64,000 nucleotides of DNA, taken from contig OX387202.1 of NCBI GenBank assembly GCA_947561715.1, forward strand, positions 4,973,001-5,037,000, given 5' to 3'. Position 1 is the first letter of the stretch; each line of letters starts with the position of its first letter. Origin of the DNA: Ascidia mentula. Taxonomy: Eukaryota; Chordata; Ascidiacea; Phlebobranchia; Ascidiidae. Below the pieces are notes generated by a model. It saw only the letters and a program-made list of their open reading frames with translations. It was not told where the DNA came from and made no database searches. The position numbers were made by a program, and so were the translations under genes. Of the stretch, positions 1 to 11,198 are shown piece by piece.

Positions 1-774
1 ATTAAGTTTACACAAACAAATCGCTGAAGTAAAGGGAAATGCGGTTACTTGGTTACAATATACTGGAATAGAGTCTGTGCAGAGCGCTGACGATACAAAG
101 TGACATAATTTGAAAAACTCAAAATCCACGTGACAAGCATCCAGCAACCTCAATATCATCATTTGCCAATATGACATTGTTTGTTGTAGTTGGATAAATT
201 GTCGCCCCGCATCCATAACACCATTGTTCGGTTTGTGTCAACATTTAAGCCTGTAAGGGTTAACAAATGCTCAAAGTTTCAAACGAAAAAGCTGTTGTGA
301 AGTTAGTGCGCATTTAAGGTTTCACGCTTGGTCATACAACGATATAGAAACTGGCCAAATACGCAAATAACCGAAATTTACAGGAAGTTGCCACACGTCG
401 AACGTTTACACAATACACGATACAAGAGGAAGCGAACTTAACAGCGCTTGCACTGTGCATCATATTTGGGAGCAGTAACATTGAATTAAGACGACAAGAA
501 CAAATGTGCAGCAAACAATTTCAATTTAAACTGAATGAAAGTAGCTTCGATCAGAAAATATTGTCCAATGTTCACACCAGCATTCACAAAAGGAAACACC
601 ACTTATCTTGTATTCATTATATAAGTTGGATCGTTTATTCATTATATTGGAACATCTGCTTATGAGAACATACGAGAAAAGTTTCAAATGTTCTGAAATG
701 CTTTGTTCATACACTTATCCACAGATTCCAATGTCAAAATTTGTGCCCTTATTTACATGAACAGGGTGGCATTT
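1..774. other. Flank downstream of the lectin receptor gene
   Basis: AT-rich sequence with only short chance reading frames. It should hold the 3' UTR of the minus-strand receptor gene whose stop codon is at 775-777. I see no second gene or mobile element here. Confidence 0.5.
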
Positions 775-3433
775 TCATTTCCTCACTGGAAAAGGATTGG
801 AAGCACTCATGTTCATGTAAACACGTTCTTCTTTAACATTTTCATAAACGCGTGAAGCTCCTTCAAATAAAGATTGTTCGAAATGCGTGAACTCACTTTT
901 AAACAAGGGTAAATGCAGAAATTAATCTATTGGCAAAATCACATCTATTAAACTACTACAGGAATTATCAACATACCTCTATTTAAATGAAGTGTTTCAC
1001 CTCTAGGGGTGTCAACAACCACATTATGTCTCTTTCTGTTCTGAAATGAAAAGATGGATTATTGTTGATGGAAAAAAATCAGTTTAAACTTACCACTATG
1101 AAAACAATTGCAACAACGCCTAGTACGACAACCAGAACAATGAATCCAACAAGAATTAGAATATTCATCCGCGTAAAGTCGTTGACGCCGCCTATAGTTT
1201 GGACAAGGTTTTGTTATCGTTGTATTGAGATTTAATGTAGGCTTACCTTTTCCGTTGTTGGTGTTTTCTGTGGTTGTTGTTCTTGTTTCCGTTGTTTTTG
1301 TTATGGCTGAGGTTATTATACCTCTTTTAGGTTTATGTGTCGTTGCGTCCTTTGCGTAAACTTCCGAACGGCTGCCCAAGGTTATAAACGAAAGGTGAGA
1401 TCCAACCTCTACAGAAAGTTGGCCGGTTAGAAACGCTCGTATCTGAAAAAGAAATCCAAGTCTATTCACAACTTTAACAATTTTTAACAACAAAAACAAT
1501 TATGTGAAATCAAAACTGCACAAGATACTAAAGGTAAAGCATTTCATGGATGTGTGGAGTGAAGTTTGAAACAATGTGTCTACTCTCATCGCATGAAAGG
1601 CCATCGAGTTTCCATCGCTTGGGTTATCAACAGTTTTACTTTCGGTGTGCCATCCATTCAGTTTCTTGTTTAAGCGGTTGTGTACTATAGATAAGCATGT
1701 GGCAACTCGCACAGAGGTTTAACTGCAACGGTGTTTCAAACAGACACCAGTTCGTATATCACAAGTTTCAAACACTTACTTTCGTGCACATACATACCTC
1801 TGCTTCGTAATAAGTAGCTGGATTAAGGTTTGGAATGGTTATACTTTTGTGGTAATATGATGTTTTTGGTATTTGCTTGGATCTATTAACGTGAATCTCC
1901 ACCTGTTTTGATAATCTATGATAAAAATTTACTTTAATCAACTATGGTGTGTACCTTGGCTGTTAAATTGTACTTGCTGATAAATGCATCAATTCCATCC
2001 CAATAAACTTGCACCTCAGAGGTATTGGACAAAACTTTTGCATTGCTAGAAACTAACAGCGAGCGTTAAACGTGCGACCAGGAATACTTGTTGAGAAATT
2101 ATAATGCTTACGTTTAATTTGACAAGCGTAATAGGCAGGTTTTGTGCAATTTACACTTGAATGCTCCCATTCAGTTCCATAATGCAGAACACTTTGCTGA
2201 CAGTTTGGGTTGTCAATCAGGGGATAATTGGTCCGAGTTCCGTTGATCCAGTACCGAGTATCGAGAGATGTGATAAAACTCCCCCCGATTATTACATTGA
2301 TATCTGCAGTTGTAACAATTTTTATTACTTGCGCTGTATAAAGCTTTGATAACTCGCCTAAAAAAGTAAAGACTTTGCATTCCTCAAATACCAAGAATGA
2401 AAGGACTGATTAAGCTCACTGAGTTACTTTAATATAATGTGGAAATAAACAGCAATAATTCTGGCCATTAATCATATTTCAAGCTTTAGGCCTACCTGGA
2501 ACATATAAGGGATATAAAAAATGATGAAATGATCTGTACGTTTGTTGCACGTTTCGTAACAAACTTGACCACAATCCAATTTTGTAATAATGATAAATAG
2601 GTTTGAAGCCTTTCTGTGGCACCCAAGGTACGAAGAGAGTGAAGCCGGTTTTCCAAACTAAATGTAACTAAAATTGTTCGACTATCTACCAAACAAATCA
2701 TTCGACCCATACGATCGAAACTATGTCACATTCTGTACGTCGGTAACTTGTGCAGTCTTCGAAAAGAAGTTGCCACTTTTCAGAGGATGTTCTCTCATAA
2801 GCTTTACAAAAATTTAATCCACTTAAGTTTGCCTGGTTCCTCCAACTGCTGGTATTTCTGAAGCACAAGGGTTACATGATATAAAACCTTATTGCAACAC
2901 TTAAAATTGGGATTTTTGAAAACGTTTAGGAGTTGGACTGAGGAAACTTTCATGAGACGGATGATATATAAGAAAAGATGAAACCGGAATAAGTGAAAAC
3001 GTTCTCTGTGTGAGAAACGAAATTTATATTCCCTTCTAGCGTTATATTCTGAATTACGTTGTAAAGAAATCCGCGTAGTGCAGGAGTCCAATACGTTCAG
3101 TACTTTTCCATTCACCAACTTCTGTTGGATCCATAGAGAATCTCGTCACCTCATCAAACCCAAATTTGTAGAACATATAAACCCGTGTCAGTCCTAGAAG
3201 AAGATACACTGTATGTTTAATTTATATTTACATAAGTATGATTAAAGGTTGTTAACCTCTTGTGTATTTTTCATTTATTAACTGTATCAGAGTTTCGTTG
3301 ATTTGGGGATCAACATTCATTGCGAGATTTCCACCCAGTAAAGAACATTTCTCCTGTGCAGTGTTTGAATCAGCAAGATCATCAGATAATACCAATATAG
3401 TGTCCTTCACTGCACTTATACCATGCCTTGATT
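775..3433 (-). CDS. C-type lectin/FN3 type I membrane receptor with tyrosine-motif tail (5' end not found)
   Basis: Multi-exon minus-strand gene. Exons 3257-3433, 3058-3193 and 2713-2857 join in phase and make one C-type lectin-like domain (CTLD); it ends in NFCKAYERTSSEKWQLLFED and then a TECDIV segment. A connecting exon lies within 2497-2670 but its frame is unresolved. Exon 2112-2382 is a second CTLD core (GG, YWINGT, NPNC, EWEHSSVNC, YYACQIK). Exons near 1955-2020 and 1800-1903 form an FN3-like domain (VQVYWDG, NLNPATYYEAE). Exon 1250-1443 is a Thr-rich stalk, exon 1092-1193 a TM helix (ILILVGFIVLVVVLGVVA), exon 979-1045 a basic juxtamembrane segment (NRKRHNVVVD), and exon 775-860 the tail with VYENV and VYMNM, ending at a stop. 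The signal peptide exon was not found. CTLDs bind carbohydrate or protein ligands outside the cell. YxNx and YMNM motifs in other receptors recruit Grb2 or PI3K when phosphorylated; that role here is inferred. Most junctions keep phase, so the gene looks intact. Confidence 0.72.
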
Positions 3434-4199
3434 CTAGAAGTTGTCGTTTAGCAGGTTTTCAATTTTGATATAATAATTCATAATGTACCTGACTTGGCTT
3501 GCGAAAGATGAAACAAAATCGAATAAAGAGTCGCAAGTGATTTGTAGTTCATTTTCTTTGACGTGTTAATAAAACAACCCGGCACAATTATTGATGAAAT
3601 TTTAGCATTAGATTTGTTGCAGTGTGTTAATGATTTCTAGAAATATTTCATTCTGGTCAACAATGATCAAAAATTAGATTACTTATAGCCTATTTCTTTC
3701 CATACCACCTTTACTCATTTACGACATAAGTCACCAACTTTCTGACAAAGTTGCCTAATTTTGCGCAAGGATTACATTTACTGTTAGGGATTACCTTGCC
3801 TGGCTGTAAAAACACAATACCTTCTAGTCCATTATGTTTGACGAAGAATACGTTATGTACCGTGTAGAAAGTACAAAGCAGAGAAACCAGAGTACGCAAC
3901 TTCCTGTTAGCGTGACTAATAGGTTCATCGTAAAGTGAACCCCACAAGAATAAAACTTCCTTAAGCCTGGAGATACGCGAAAGTTTTGGCCGGGTGACTC
4001 ATCAAAGTACCAACTTAATTATTCATCGTTATAAATGCGGCTGTGTTATTATGCTTGTGTTATTCTCCACAAAGTTCCATTTAAGTGTGCTTGTAATTCC
4101 TTAAACTAACAAGAAAGACATTAGTTTCATAACCTTCGTCTTCGCTGTTTTTTGCGTTGTGTTTCAACTTATTTAGTTTAAACAAACCAAATATTAACT
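3434..4199. other. Upstream region of the lectin receptor
   Basis: Probably contains the promoter and first exon(s) of the receptor. A minus-strand frame at 3711-3947 has a hydrophobic stretch followed by a CNPC segment. It could be a signal-peptide exon, but it has no convincing donor or match, so it is not called. Confidence 0.3.
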
Positions 4200-4412
4200 T
4201 TTGTGTCCAAAATAAGAGGAAAAACTAAATGTATGAAAACTATGATGGTGTGGTGGAGTGTAAAATAGCGGATATGTTGCCTTGTTTCTACGTTCTCTCG
4301 CTTTGTGTTAAGTGTTCCTGGTTTACGTTTGGTTTTCAAGATATGCTCGTATAATAAAGAGCAACTCGTTTCAGAGGTGACCCCGACCTATTAAAAACGG
4401 TAACTTTTTCAT

Positions 4413-4999
4413 TTGCGTTATGAACAACAGCAGAACAGAGACGGAGAATGCAATGGCAGTCAAGCTGTCTCCTTTTTAGGCGGCGCAGCTAGGAATTTGG
4501 TTTCAGCAAGCAGAGGCACAATTTGTCCTTCGCAGTATTTCGAGCGACAGGACAAAATATTTTCATGTGGCAGCTTTTTTGGATCAACCAACCACCGTTC
4601 GCTTAATATACGTGCTGGAAAATCCGCCGTTGGGATCGCTATGTAACAATCAAGGAATGTTTATTAGAGACGTTTACCATGACACCTTTACTGCGAGAAA
4701 AGCATTTACTTCATATGCCTCGTCTGGGTGACAAATTACCTTCCGCCCTCATGGATGAAATGCTTGCGATGCTTGGCAGAGAAAAAGGTGGCTTTCTTTT
4801 TAGAGATTTGTTCATGAAACGTATGCCAGATGAAAAACGCACTAATTTAGTCGGTCAGCAATTTCTGGATTATCGCATAATGGCAAGACAAGCCGATTCG
4901 TTGTGGAAGGCCAGTCGAAATGATCAAGGTTTTGAAGTTGCGCTTTTTGTGAAGAGTGCAACGAAGAGAAACTGTTTCATCGCCCAGACGCGGAACTGA
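4413..4999 (+). pseudogene. Gypsy gag remnant
   Basis: Two adjacent frames. The second (4679-4999) has the pattern of many metazoan Gypsy gag proteins: RLGDKLPSALMDEML, then FLFRDLFMKRMPDEKRTNLV, then MARQADSLW. Gag forms the capsid-like particle of the element. No zinc knuckle follows and the frame is broken, so it is a relic. It reads in the same direction as the integrase downstream. Confidence 0.65.
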
Positions 5000-5589
5000 C
5001 AGGCGTCTGTGCTTCTATCAAGTGTGCTTTGGAAAGAAAGCTCTCCAGCGTTGCCAACTTTGTGATTTTCAGGAAAACGATTCAGCCGGACGCAACTAGC
5101 TGCTGTAGCGGCCGGCATGTAGTAGCCTGTTTTTATGAGTAGTAGCCTGTTTTACTTCTGAGACAAAACCTCTGTAAGGAATATTTTAGATGATACAGGA
5201 CCTGAAATCAACGTTTTACCACCAACTAGAATGGGAAGCAGACTTAATAAGCAATGTAAAGTCCTTGTAACTGCCAACGGAAGCAATATTCGAACACGCT
5301 TTTGTTTTGGTGCACTTGCCCACTTGCAAATTTAAATGCAGGTTTCCAAGCCTCTTCATGGAGCTGACTTTTTACGCCGCCAATTAATTAGCGCACCATC
5401 AGCAAAACGAATCCCATCTTAATGCAGTTGCCGCAAGCAAATCCGAATTTCCCTCCTTGACATCGCCACACTTGTCCAAAACATGGTGTGCAACACCAGA
5501 TCGTGACCCCTGGACCACCAGTCCACGCGTGTGATCGACGTCTTTCTTCTGAAAAACTTATCCACCTGCATATGAGCGTTTTCCCCAGC

Positions 5590-6412
5590 ACAGCATAGTC
5601 ATTGTAGGGTCATTACCGCCGTCGCAAGGATGCATGTACTTGCTTACGATTGTCGATCACGCGATGGCTGAAGCGGTGCCAACGCCTAATGCCACCACAG
5701 TCACGGGCGCTAAAGGTTTCATTTTTCATTTGGTCGCTCGCTTTGGCATAACCCTAGACATTTCCTCCGACCGCGGTCCACAGTTCACGTCCGAGCTGTG
5801 GACCAACTTTACGTCTTTTTTGGGAATTCAGCTTCATCGCACTTCCTCCTTCCATGCGCAATCCAATGACTTAGTCGAGAGCATAAATCGACTCATGAAA
5901 AGTGCCCCCATGGCTAGACTAACGGGATCTAATTGGGTTGATAAATTACCCTGGATTTTGCTTGTTATCCGGACTGCTCACAAAGAGGACCTTTCTCAGG
6001 CAAGCATTCTCAGATCAGCTGGTGTACGGACCCACTATTTTTGTCCCTGATGATTTCGTGATTGGGCATCTTGAGTCTCTCACACCTCAAAAACTGTTGC
6101 CTCAATTGCAGGAGGCAGTGCGTCAGCTTTCAACAACCCCGATGTCACACCACGCCAATGTGCAGGTGGCACTGCTGGAGGACCTTCAAACGTGACGTTA
6201 TGCATTTCTTCGAACGGACAAGCAGCGGCCATGGACACCGCATTACAAAGGTCCTTTTCGCGTTGTTGAACGCGACAGTAAAACTTTTACGCTGGATTTG
6301 GCCGGACGCCATCATAAAGTTTTCGTGGACAGAACCTCACCGAGCCAGTCCCAATGGCACAACCGCCCAAGCGAGGCAGACTTCACAAGCGTGCCAGCTT
6401 GCAGCAGAATGA
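5590..6412 (+). pseudogene. Gypsy integrase remnant
   Basis: From about 5600 the frame reads like the catalytic core of a Gypsy integrase: YLLTIVDHAMAEAVP (first Asp), SSDRGPQFTSELW (second Asp), QSNDLVES (Glu), then WVDKLPWILLVIRTA. The frame shifts near 6010; the conserved LVYGPTIFVP segment continues in another frame (5938-6195) and degraded C-terminal sequence runs to 6412. It would splice element DNA into the genome if intact, but it is broken. The integrase fragments at 20.2, 27.4 and 34.2 kb are of the same type. Confidence 0.75.
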
Positions 6413-6680
6413 CATTTACGAAACGCCCGACCATCATTCTTCGCCCTCTGCAACACGAGCGCATATTGCCGATTGTGTATTTAAGCGATCCCGATTTGTG
6501 TTGGCAGAAATGATGTAAGTGTTTATGTTGTTGAGAAACTAGCAACGGTGATGTGTTGTGTGCGCTGGAGTTTAATACCGGGTGTTCATTGTGTCAACAA
6601 AGTGTTTAAGTTTCGCTTTCGAAAGAATAAACACTAGCTTATTGGAAAGTTTGTCGCTTTATTAAGATTTAAGGGCAAGC

Positions 6681-7543
6681 ATACCAGTTAGACAGTGGTG
6701 GTTGTAAAGAATTTACTCAGTCTTTGCCAGGTTGGCCGCCTATCATAGCCCTCGTTAAAAACGTTCAGAAACCGTGTGGTCAATAAAGATTAAAATTATA
6801 TTTTTCATGCCTGACTGAACCACATTGTCATCACCCAATCAAAAAATTTCGCCCGGGCCTTAACCGCTTTTCTTTGGTTAGCTTGGCAGATAGGTATGGC
6901 CCGTATATGGATTTCGAACCTTAGCCAGACATATATCTCTGGTAAAAGTTCGACAAAGAAACACTACCAGCGATGGCCGTAGATGCGGGTCTTGTTTGGC
7001 TCATCCTTGTTACTGAAGTTAGGCCGAACAATATAACTGTGCATGTTCAGGCCTATTATCTAACCTCAACCTACTATGTCCCGCACATACTGAATGATAT
7101 ACCCTGCATACAATTATCATTGACACAACAATTCCAATAACCTTTCTTTAATTTATTGAAACAAACAATTTGCGTAATTATGAGTTCGCCCACCATCGCA
7201 GTTCTCCACTCCGGACAGAGATGGGATTTTTTCAATCACTGTAAAATTAAAAACTTTTTAATGGCACATAAATAAACATAAGTAAATAGTTAGGCAAATT
7301 TGCTCGAAAATTAGGCTAACAGTACCACAGACACAAAAACAACAGAGGCAAACTCACAAATATATAACATGCTGCAATGTACTGTACTTACCATTGGGTC
7401 AGTTATGATATTTATCAAATCTGCAGCCATAATTCTTGTAGGTGCTGCATCCTTTTCTCTCAATTATACTTTCAAATTTATCATTGTACAAACATGGGTT
7501 TTCTTTTCTTAATACCTATAGCAGATAGTTAAATTAAAGGTAG
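6681..7543. other. Non-coding AT-rich interval
   Basis: No reading frame, splice-bounded exon or recognisable repeat was seen. Confidence 0.4.
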
Positions 7544-7781
7544 CCTATCTGATGTACTACAAAATCTTAAAACAGAAGCATCTGCCACTATTAATGCTGA
7601 CAATGACACAATATTATTCCCAAATGATGCAATAAAACGGATTCAGTCAGATCCGCAACAAAAAGAAGACATAACGTCTGTTCACAGCGGACTCGTCTTT
7701 ACCAGACCACGCTTTTCACGCATGAATGAATCCGAAGTAAAATTGCGCAATTTATTCTCACACATTGAAAGTTCAACCACG
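7544..7781 (+). CDS. Candidate internal coding exon, family unknown
   Basis: Between a TAG acceptor at 7541-7543 and a GTAATG donor at 7782 one frame is open for 79 codons. It encodes LSDVLQNLKTEASATINAD, then DTILFPNDAIKRIQSDP and later SGLVFTRPRFSRMNESEVK. The frame has no early ATG, as expected of an internal exon. Composition is protein-like: charged, helix-prone, no repeats. I recognise no domain. It may belong with the plus-strand collagen-like exon 2 kb downstream, but nothing links them directly. Chance is possible at this length in AT-rich DNA. Confidence 0.35.
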
Positions 7782-7799
7782 GTAATGACAAAATGTGGC

Positions 7800-9290
7800 T
7801 ATCATAATTCCATGACAACATCATGAAAATAAAATCGCCAAATTTTATCAAGAATAACACGTAATATCAAAATTATTTCGAAATAAATATGATAGATCGC
7901 AATAGAAAATTTGCCTTTGAAATCTCCAAAAAATTAAAGTGTTTGTATTATTGTTCGTAAATTCAATTTTATGCAAGGCACCGTAGAGATATTTAACTTA
8001 GTCACTAGGGCTAAATTCATTTAAGGCAAACATGTTCGAGCCTTCAACGTGTTGATACCTTACAACCACACGCCGCGCAAGCGTCGCAATGCCACAGTTG
8101 AACCTTAGTAGATTTTTTTAGCTAATTATCAAGCATGGCAACACCATACCTAAATCTATTATGTATGCACTCATTTCGTACGTTATTCACATGCTTGGCC
8201 GCACGAGACATAATCGCAGAACAGCCGATTGTGTGATTAGAATGGCCGGAGATAAACGGTAGAATTTTTTTGATTGGGCAATAGACTGTGTATTTGGCAA
8301 TCGTTTGAAAAATAATCTGTGATTATCAGCAAGTAAATTGACATGAGGCGTCAATCGCAATAATAAAACCAGATTTTTTCCCTTTGAAATTACCTCAGCA
8401 TAATTTGAACAAAAAACTCAAAGCTGGTATGCTACAGATTGAGCAGACGTTTGAAACAACGCTGTGTTTATCAACAGTGCTGACTGTAATTAAGTTACAT
8501 CAAGACCTGCAACAATGTGCTGAGTTGTTGTTTTACATCTGTAGGTAGATAATTCTTCCGAGACGTTGTATTCATGATTTGGACATAGCGTACAAAAGAA
8601 GGCAATTTATTTAGTAACATCGCAGGCTCTTTGGATTATTGACATTTACCTAAGATTATAGAGATTTATGAGAAAACGTAAAATGGAAAGACGTGGAAAC
8701 AATATATTTGGTTTGAGCATTTAGACCATTGCAAAGCAAGTATGTATTTTAGCGACAATAGGCTGCCATCCACGTCCTGATTTCGTTTACTGTTATATCA
8801 AACATCCAATATGACAGGTAGGAACTTACGTAAGAATGAAAATAAAAGCTAAGAAACGACACAAGAACATTATATGAAAGTGTTTCGGAACATGAACACT
8901 ACTTGTGAGTTGTGTGGCTGGGTCTTGACTCTTGAGTAATTTCAGGACAGGATCTGGTATCTCTATACGTCATATGGTTTACAAAAAAAATAATGTAACA
9001 TAGTGTCACATTTTGCTACACAAATTTTTGGATCCGTGGTAAGTGTTTAAATGTTGCAAAATCAACCAACAAATCATCTTTAGCAAACAAGGCTAGCATC
9101 ATTCATTGCGCGACTTTTCCTTAAACAAAATTTACACACCCTCGTTTTGACAAGCATCTAATTTTTAGATATTTTATAACTGACAGGCAAAGTCAAGTTA
9201 TCGATCTGCAAAGTTATCCGTTGAATAAAACGAAATTGCTTAATTAAAGTTTTGTTTAATAATTTTTCCTGATTAAGAAACCATAATTTA
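7800..9290. other. Non-coding AT-rich interval
   Basis: No supportable exon, RNA gene or element was seen. Codon-like stretches are short and unbounded. Confidence 0.4.
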
Positions 9291-9294
9291 AGTG

Positions 9295-9440
9295 GACTGT
9301 CCACTTTGCTAAACTTACATTCTTACCTCCTGATGAAGCCTGTTGCATAACAGCCGAAACGTTGAGAAACGTAAATAAAATAAAGTTTGCCAGAAGGGCA
9401 GTATTCAGCAATAAATATGCCTGGCAGCATCAGTAACAAT
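9295..9440 (+). mobile_element. 3' end of a Penelope-like element with hammerhead-like motif
   Basis: Contains CCTGATGAAGCCTGTT, then AACAGCCGAAACGTTGAG and a TTTGCCAGAAGGGCAG tail. The same string, on the other strand, lies at 18690-18800 after a GIY-YIG fragment, which identifies it as a Penelope-like element (PLE) 3' end. Coding sequence is absent here. Confidence 0.6.
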
Positions 9441-9819
9441 TTACATAATTTACATAATTTGCCTTTTTATCTGATTTTGAACTTCAGTAGAACATTCTTG
9501 TCAAAACACCAACTGATATAGTTGTTATTGTCTACAGTGTTTATAGAGTTTCTGTGGTTTTAGACGTGTGATCACCTGGCAGTTTGTGCTTAAAATTTAC
9601 TAACAAACCTATGATCTTACCTAATTTGAACCACTCGATTCCACTCATCTAATTCTCCTTTGTGGTGTTACAGGTTCATACAGTAGAGTTTGTATAAAAA
9701 TAATAAAGTTGATTTTGTCTGGAGTTCTATTGTTCGGCCGTCTTGTTATAACACATCAACAAGAACAGCAATGTAGAGTTGTGTGGGATGCAGTCTGAAA
9801 TCAAGGAGATCTTATTCAG

Positions 9820-9961
9820 ATAAGCGGAATAAAGGGAGAACCTGGAATCACAGGAAGAAGAGGAGAGAAGGGTGCACGTGGACCACGTGGAGAACGAGGG
9901 CCTCGAAGTGAAATCCGAAAACAAGGACCAGACGTTGAGGAAATGAGGAGTATTGTTTTCG
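9820..9961 (+). CDS. Collagen-like exon
   Basis: After a TTATTCAG acceptor the open frame reads ISGIKGEPGITGRRGEKGAR, then GPRGERGPRSEIRKQGPDVEE, and ends at a GTACGT donor. It has six to seven Gly-X-Y triplets with Lys/Arg-Gly-Glu/Asp runs, typical of the short collagenous stalks of collectins, ficolins or membrane collagens. The repeat stops and passes into a charged non-collagenous segment. The preceding sequence has an in-frame TGA, so either the exon starts at the acceptor or this is a relic. Partner exons were not identified. A collagen stalk beside intelectin and CTLD genes suggests another soluble or membrane pattern-recognition gene, but this is inference. Confidence 0.5.
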
Positions 9962-9999
9962 GTACGTGGACAAAATTAGTGGTTGCGTCAACGACAAAG

Positions 10000-11180
10000 A
10001 ACAATGTGTTTTCTTTCCGGCAGTGTATAGTAATTTGTTGTAACTGTTGTGTATCTTGCAGTGTTTGGTGTTTTTGCCTCTAGCACGTGATTTGACAAGC
10101 GGTGTCAATGTGTCTTTTTTTCCTCTCTGCCCCTGCGTATTTTAGTGTAGTTCACTTTGAAATTGCGTTTGCGTTATACCTAATTAAGTGTTGCCAAATG
10201 GCAGACGAAACGGCGAAGAAATGCAGCACGTATATTTTATGCCAGAAGAGCAGAATATTTTTAAATAAAATCAAGTTTGATTGGCAAAATAAGCTTGTGC
10301 AGGTAAATTTTTGTCTGCCAATATTAGTATTTCACTTAATTAAAAGAATTTTATACCCCTTGTTCTTCCACAAAACTTGGTGTATAAGTTTACTGATATA
10401 ACCCAAGGCACATGCCTTTAAGGGTCACGGACCATAAACACTAAAGTTAGGTTCACATAGGAAAACTACGCCTAAACTAAACGCTACCTATTGGGTCAGT
10501 GTATCGTTCGTTATTTGGCTCCACTGGTGTCAACCTTGCATGCTCTGGTATGCCGGAATATTAAAACAGTGCCTGTGACCACGTGTCCCTAGTTCTCTTT
10601 ACTCTCTTTGTGTTAAATAAATGATTGGTTTTAAATAACGTGCGATAGACGGTGCAGTATGTGATGACAGCGGAAAAAGGGAAACCAACAAATATCTGTA
10701 ACCAACCACATGGACCCTAAATTCGTTTTTTTTTTACCGCAATTGATTCTGGAAACAGTGCAAACACGCAAACCGCTTCCCCACGTTTGTGGAATGGGAA
10801 AAAGTAAACATGATGTAATGTGTTTACGTCATTATTTTGATGGATCATTGCACTTTACGTCGCAACACATTGCAAGCCGAATAAGTACAGAAGCCGAATG
10901 ACAAAATACAAGATGCAATGGCAAAAAGGTTCCGTAATATCGGTCACTGACTAATACTTTGATGGAACTTTAATTGTCACTCAGATTAAACAAGAATTTA
11001 CTTTAGATTACTGAGAAGAACATAGAAGCGAATACCGAGGTGAAGTAATTACGAGTAATGTCAAATGTAATAATAATTAATAATGGAGTGCAGCAGGCAT
11101 GGTAACTTATATCCGTCTTGAGTAGTCACAAAACTAAACAATGTATATGTACAAATGCGAAATCAAGAATTATTGGCTTT
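10000..11180. other. Interval between the collagen-like exon and the caspase gene
   Basis: Several frames of 60-100 codons exist (for example 10102-10401) but none has splice-bounded, protein-like sequence. I see no feature to call. Confidence 0.35.
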
Positions 11181-11183
11181 TGA

Positions 11184-11189
11184 TTTATT
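11184..11189 (-). terminator. Polyadenylation signal of the caspase gene
   Basis: AATAAA on the minus strand, about 10 bases after the caspase stop codon. A cleavage signal so close to the stop implies a very short 3' UTR, which is common in compact genomes. Confidence 0.55.
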
Positions 11190-11198
11190 GAACATTCA

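Larger units (their letters stand above)
4200..6680 (+). mobile_element. Degenerate, internally deleted Ty3/Gypsy LTR retrotransposon
   Basis: The segment reads in element order: an LTR-like end with AATAAA and a GGTGACCCCGAC boundary near 4376 (typical of the end of a Gypsy 5' LTR), a gag-like frame (4413-4999), a short pre-RT linker (HGVQHQIVTPGPPVHA, about 5470-5560), then directly the integrase (5590-6412). Protease, reverse transcriptase and RNase H are missing, so a large internal deletion is clear. Frameshifts and stops make it inactive. LTR limits are approximate. Confidence 0.7.
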
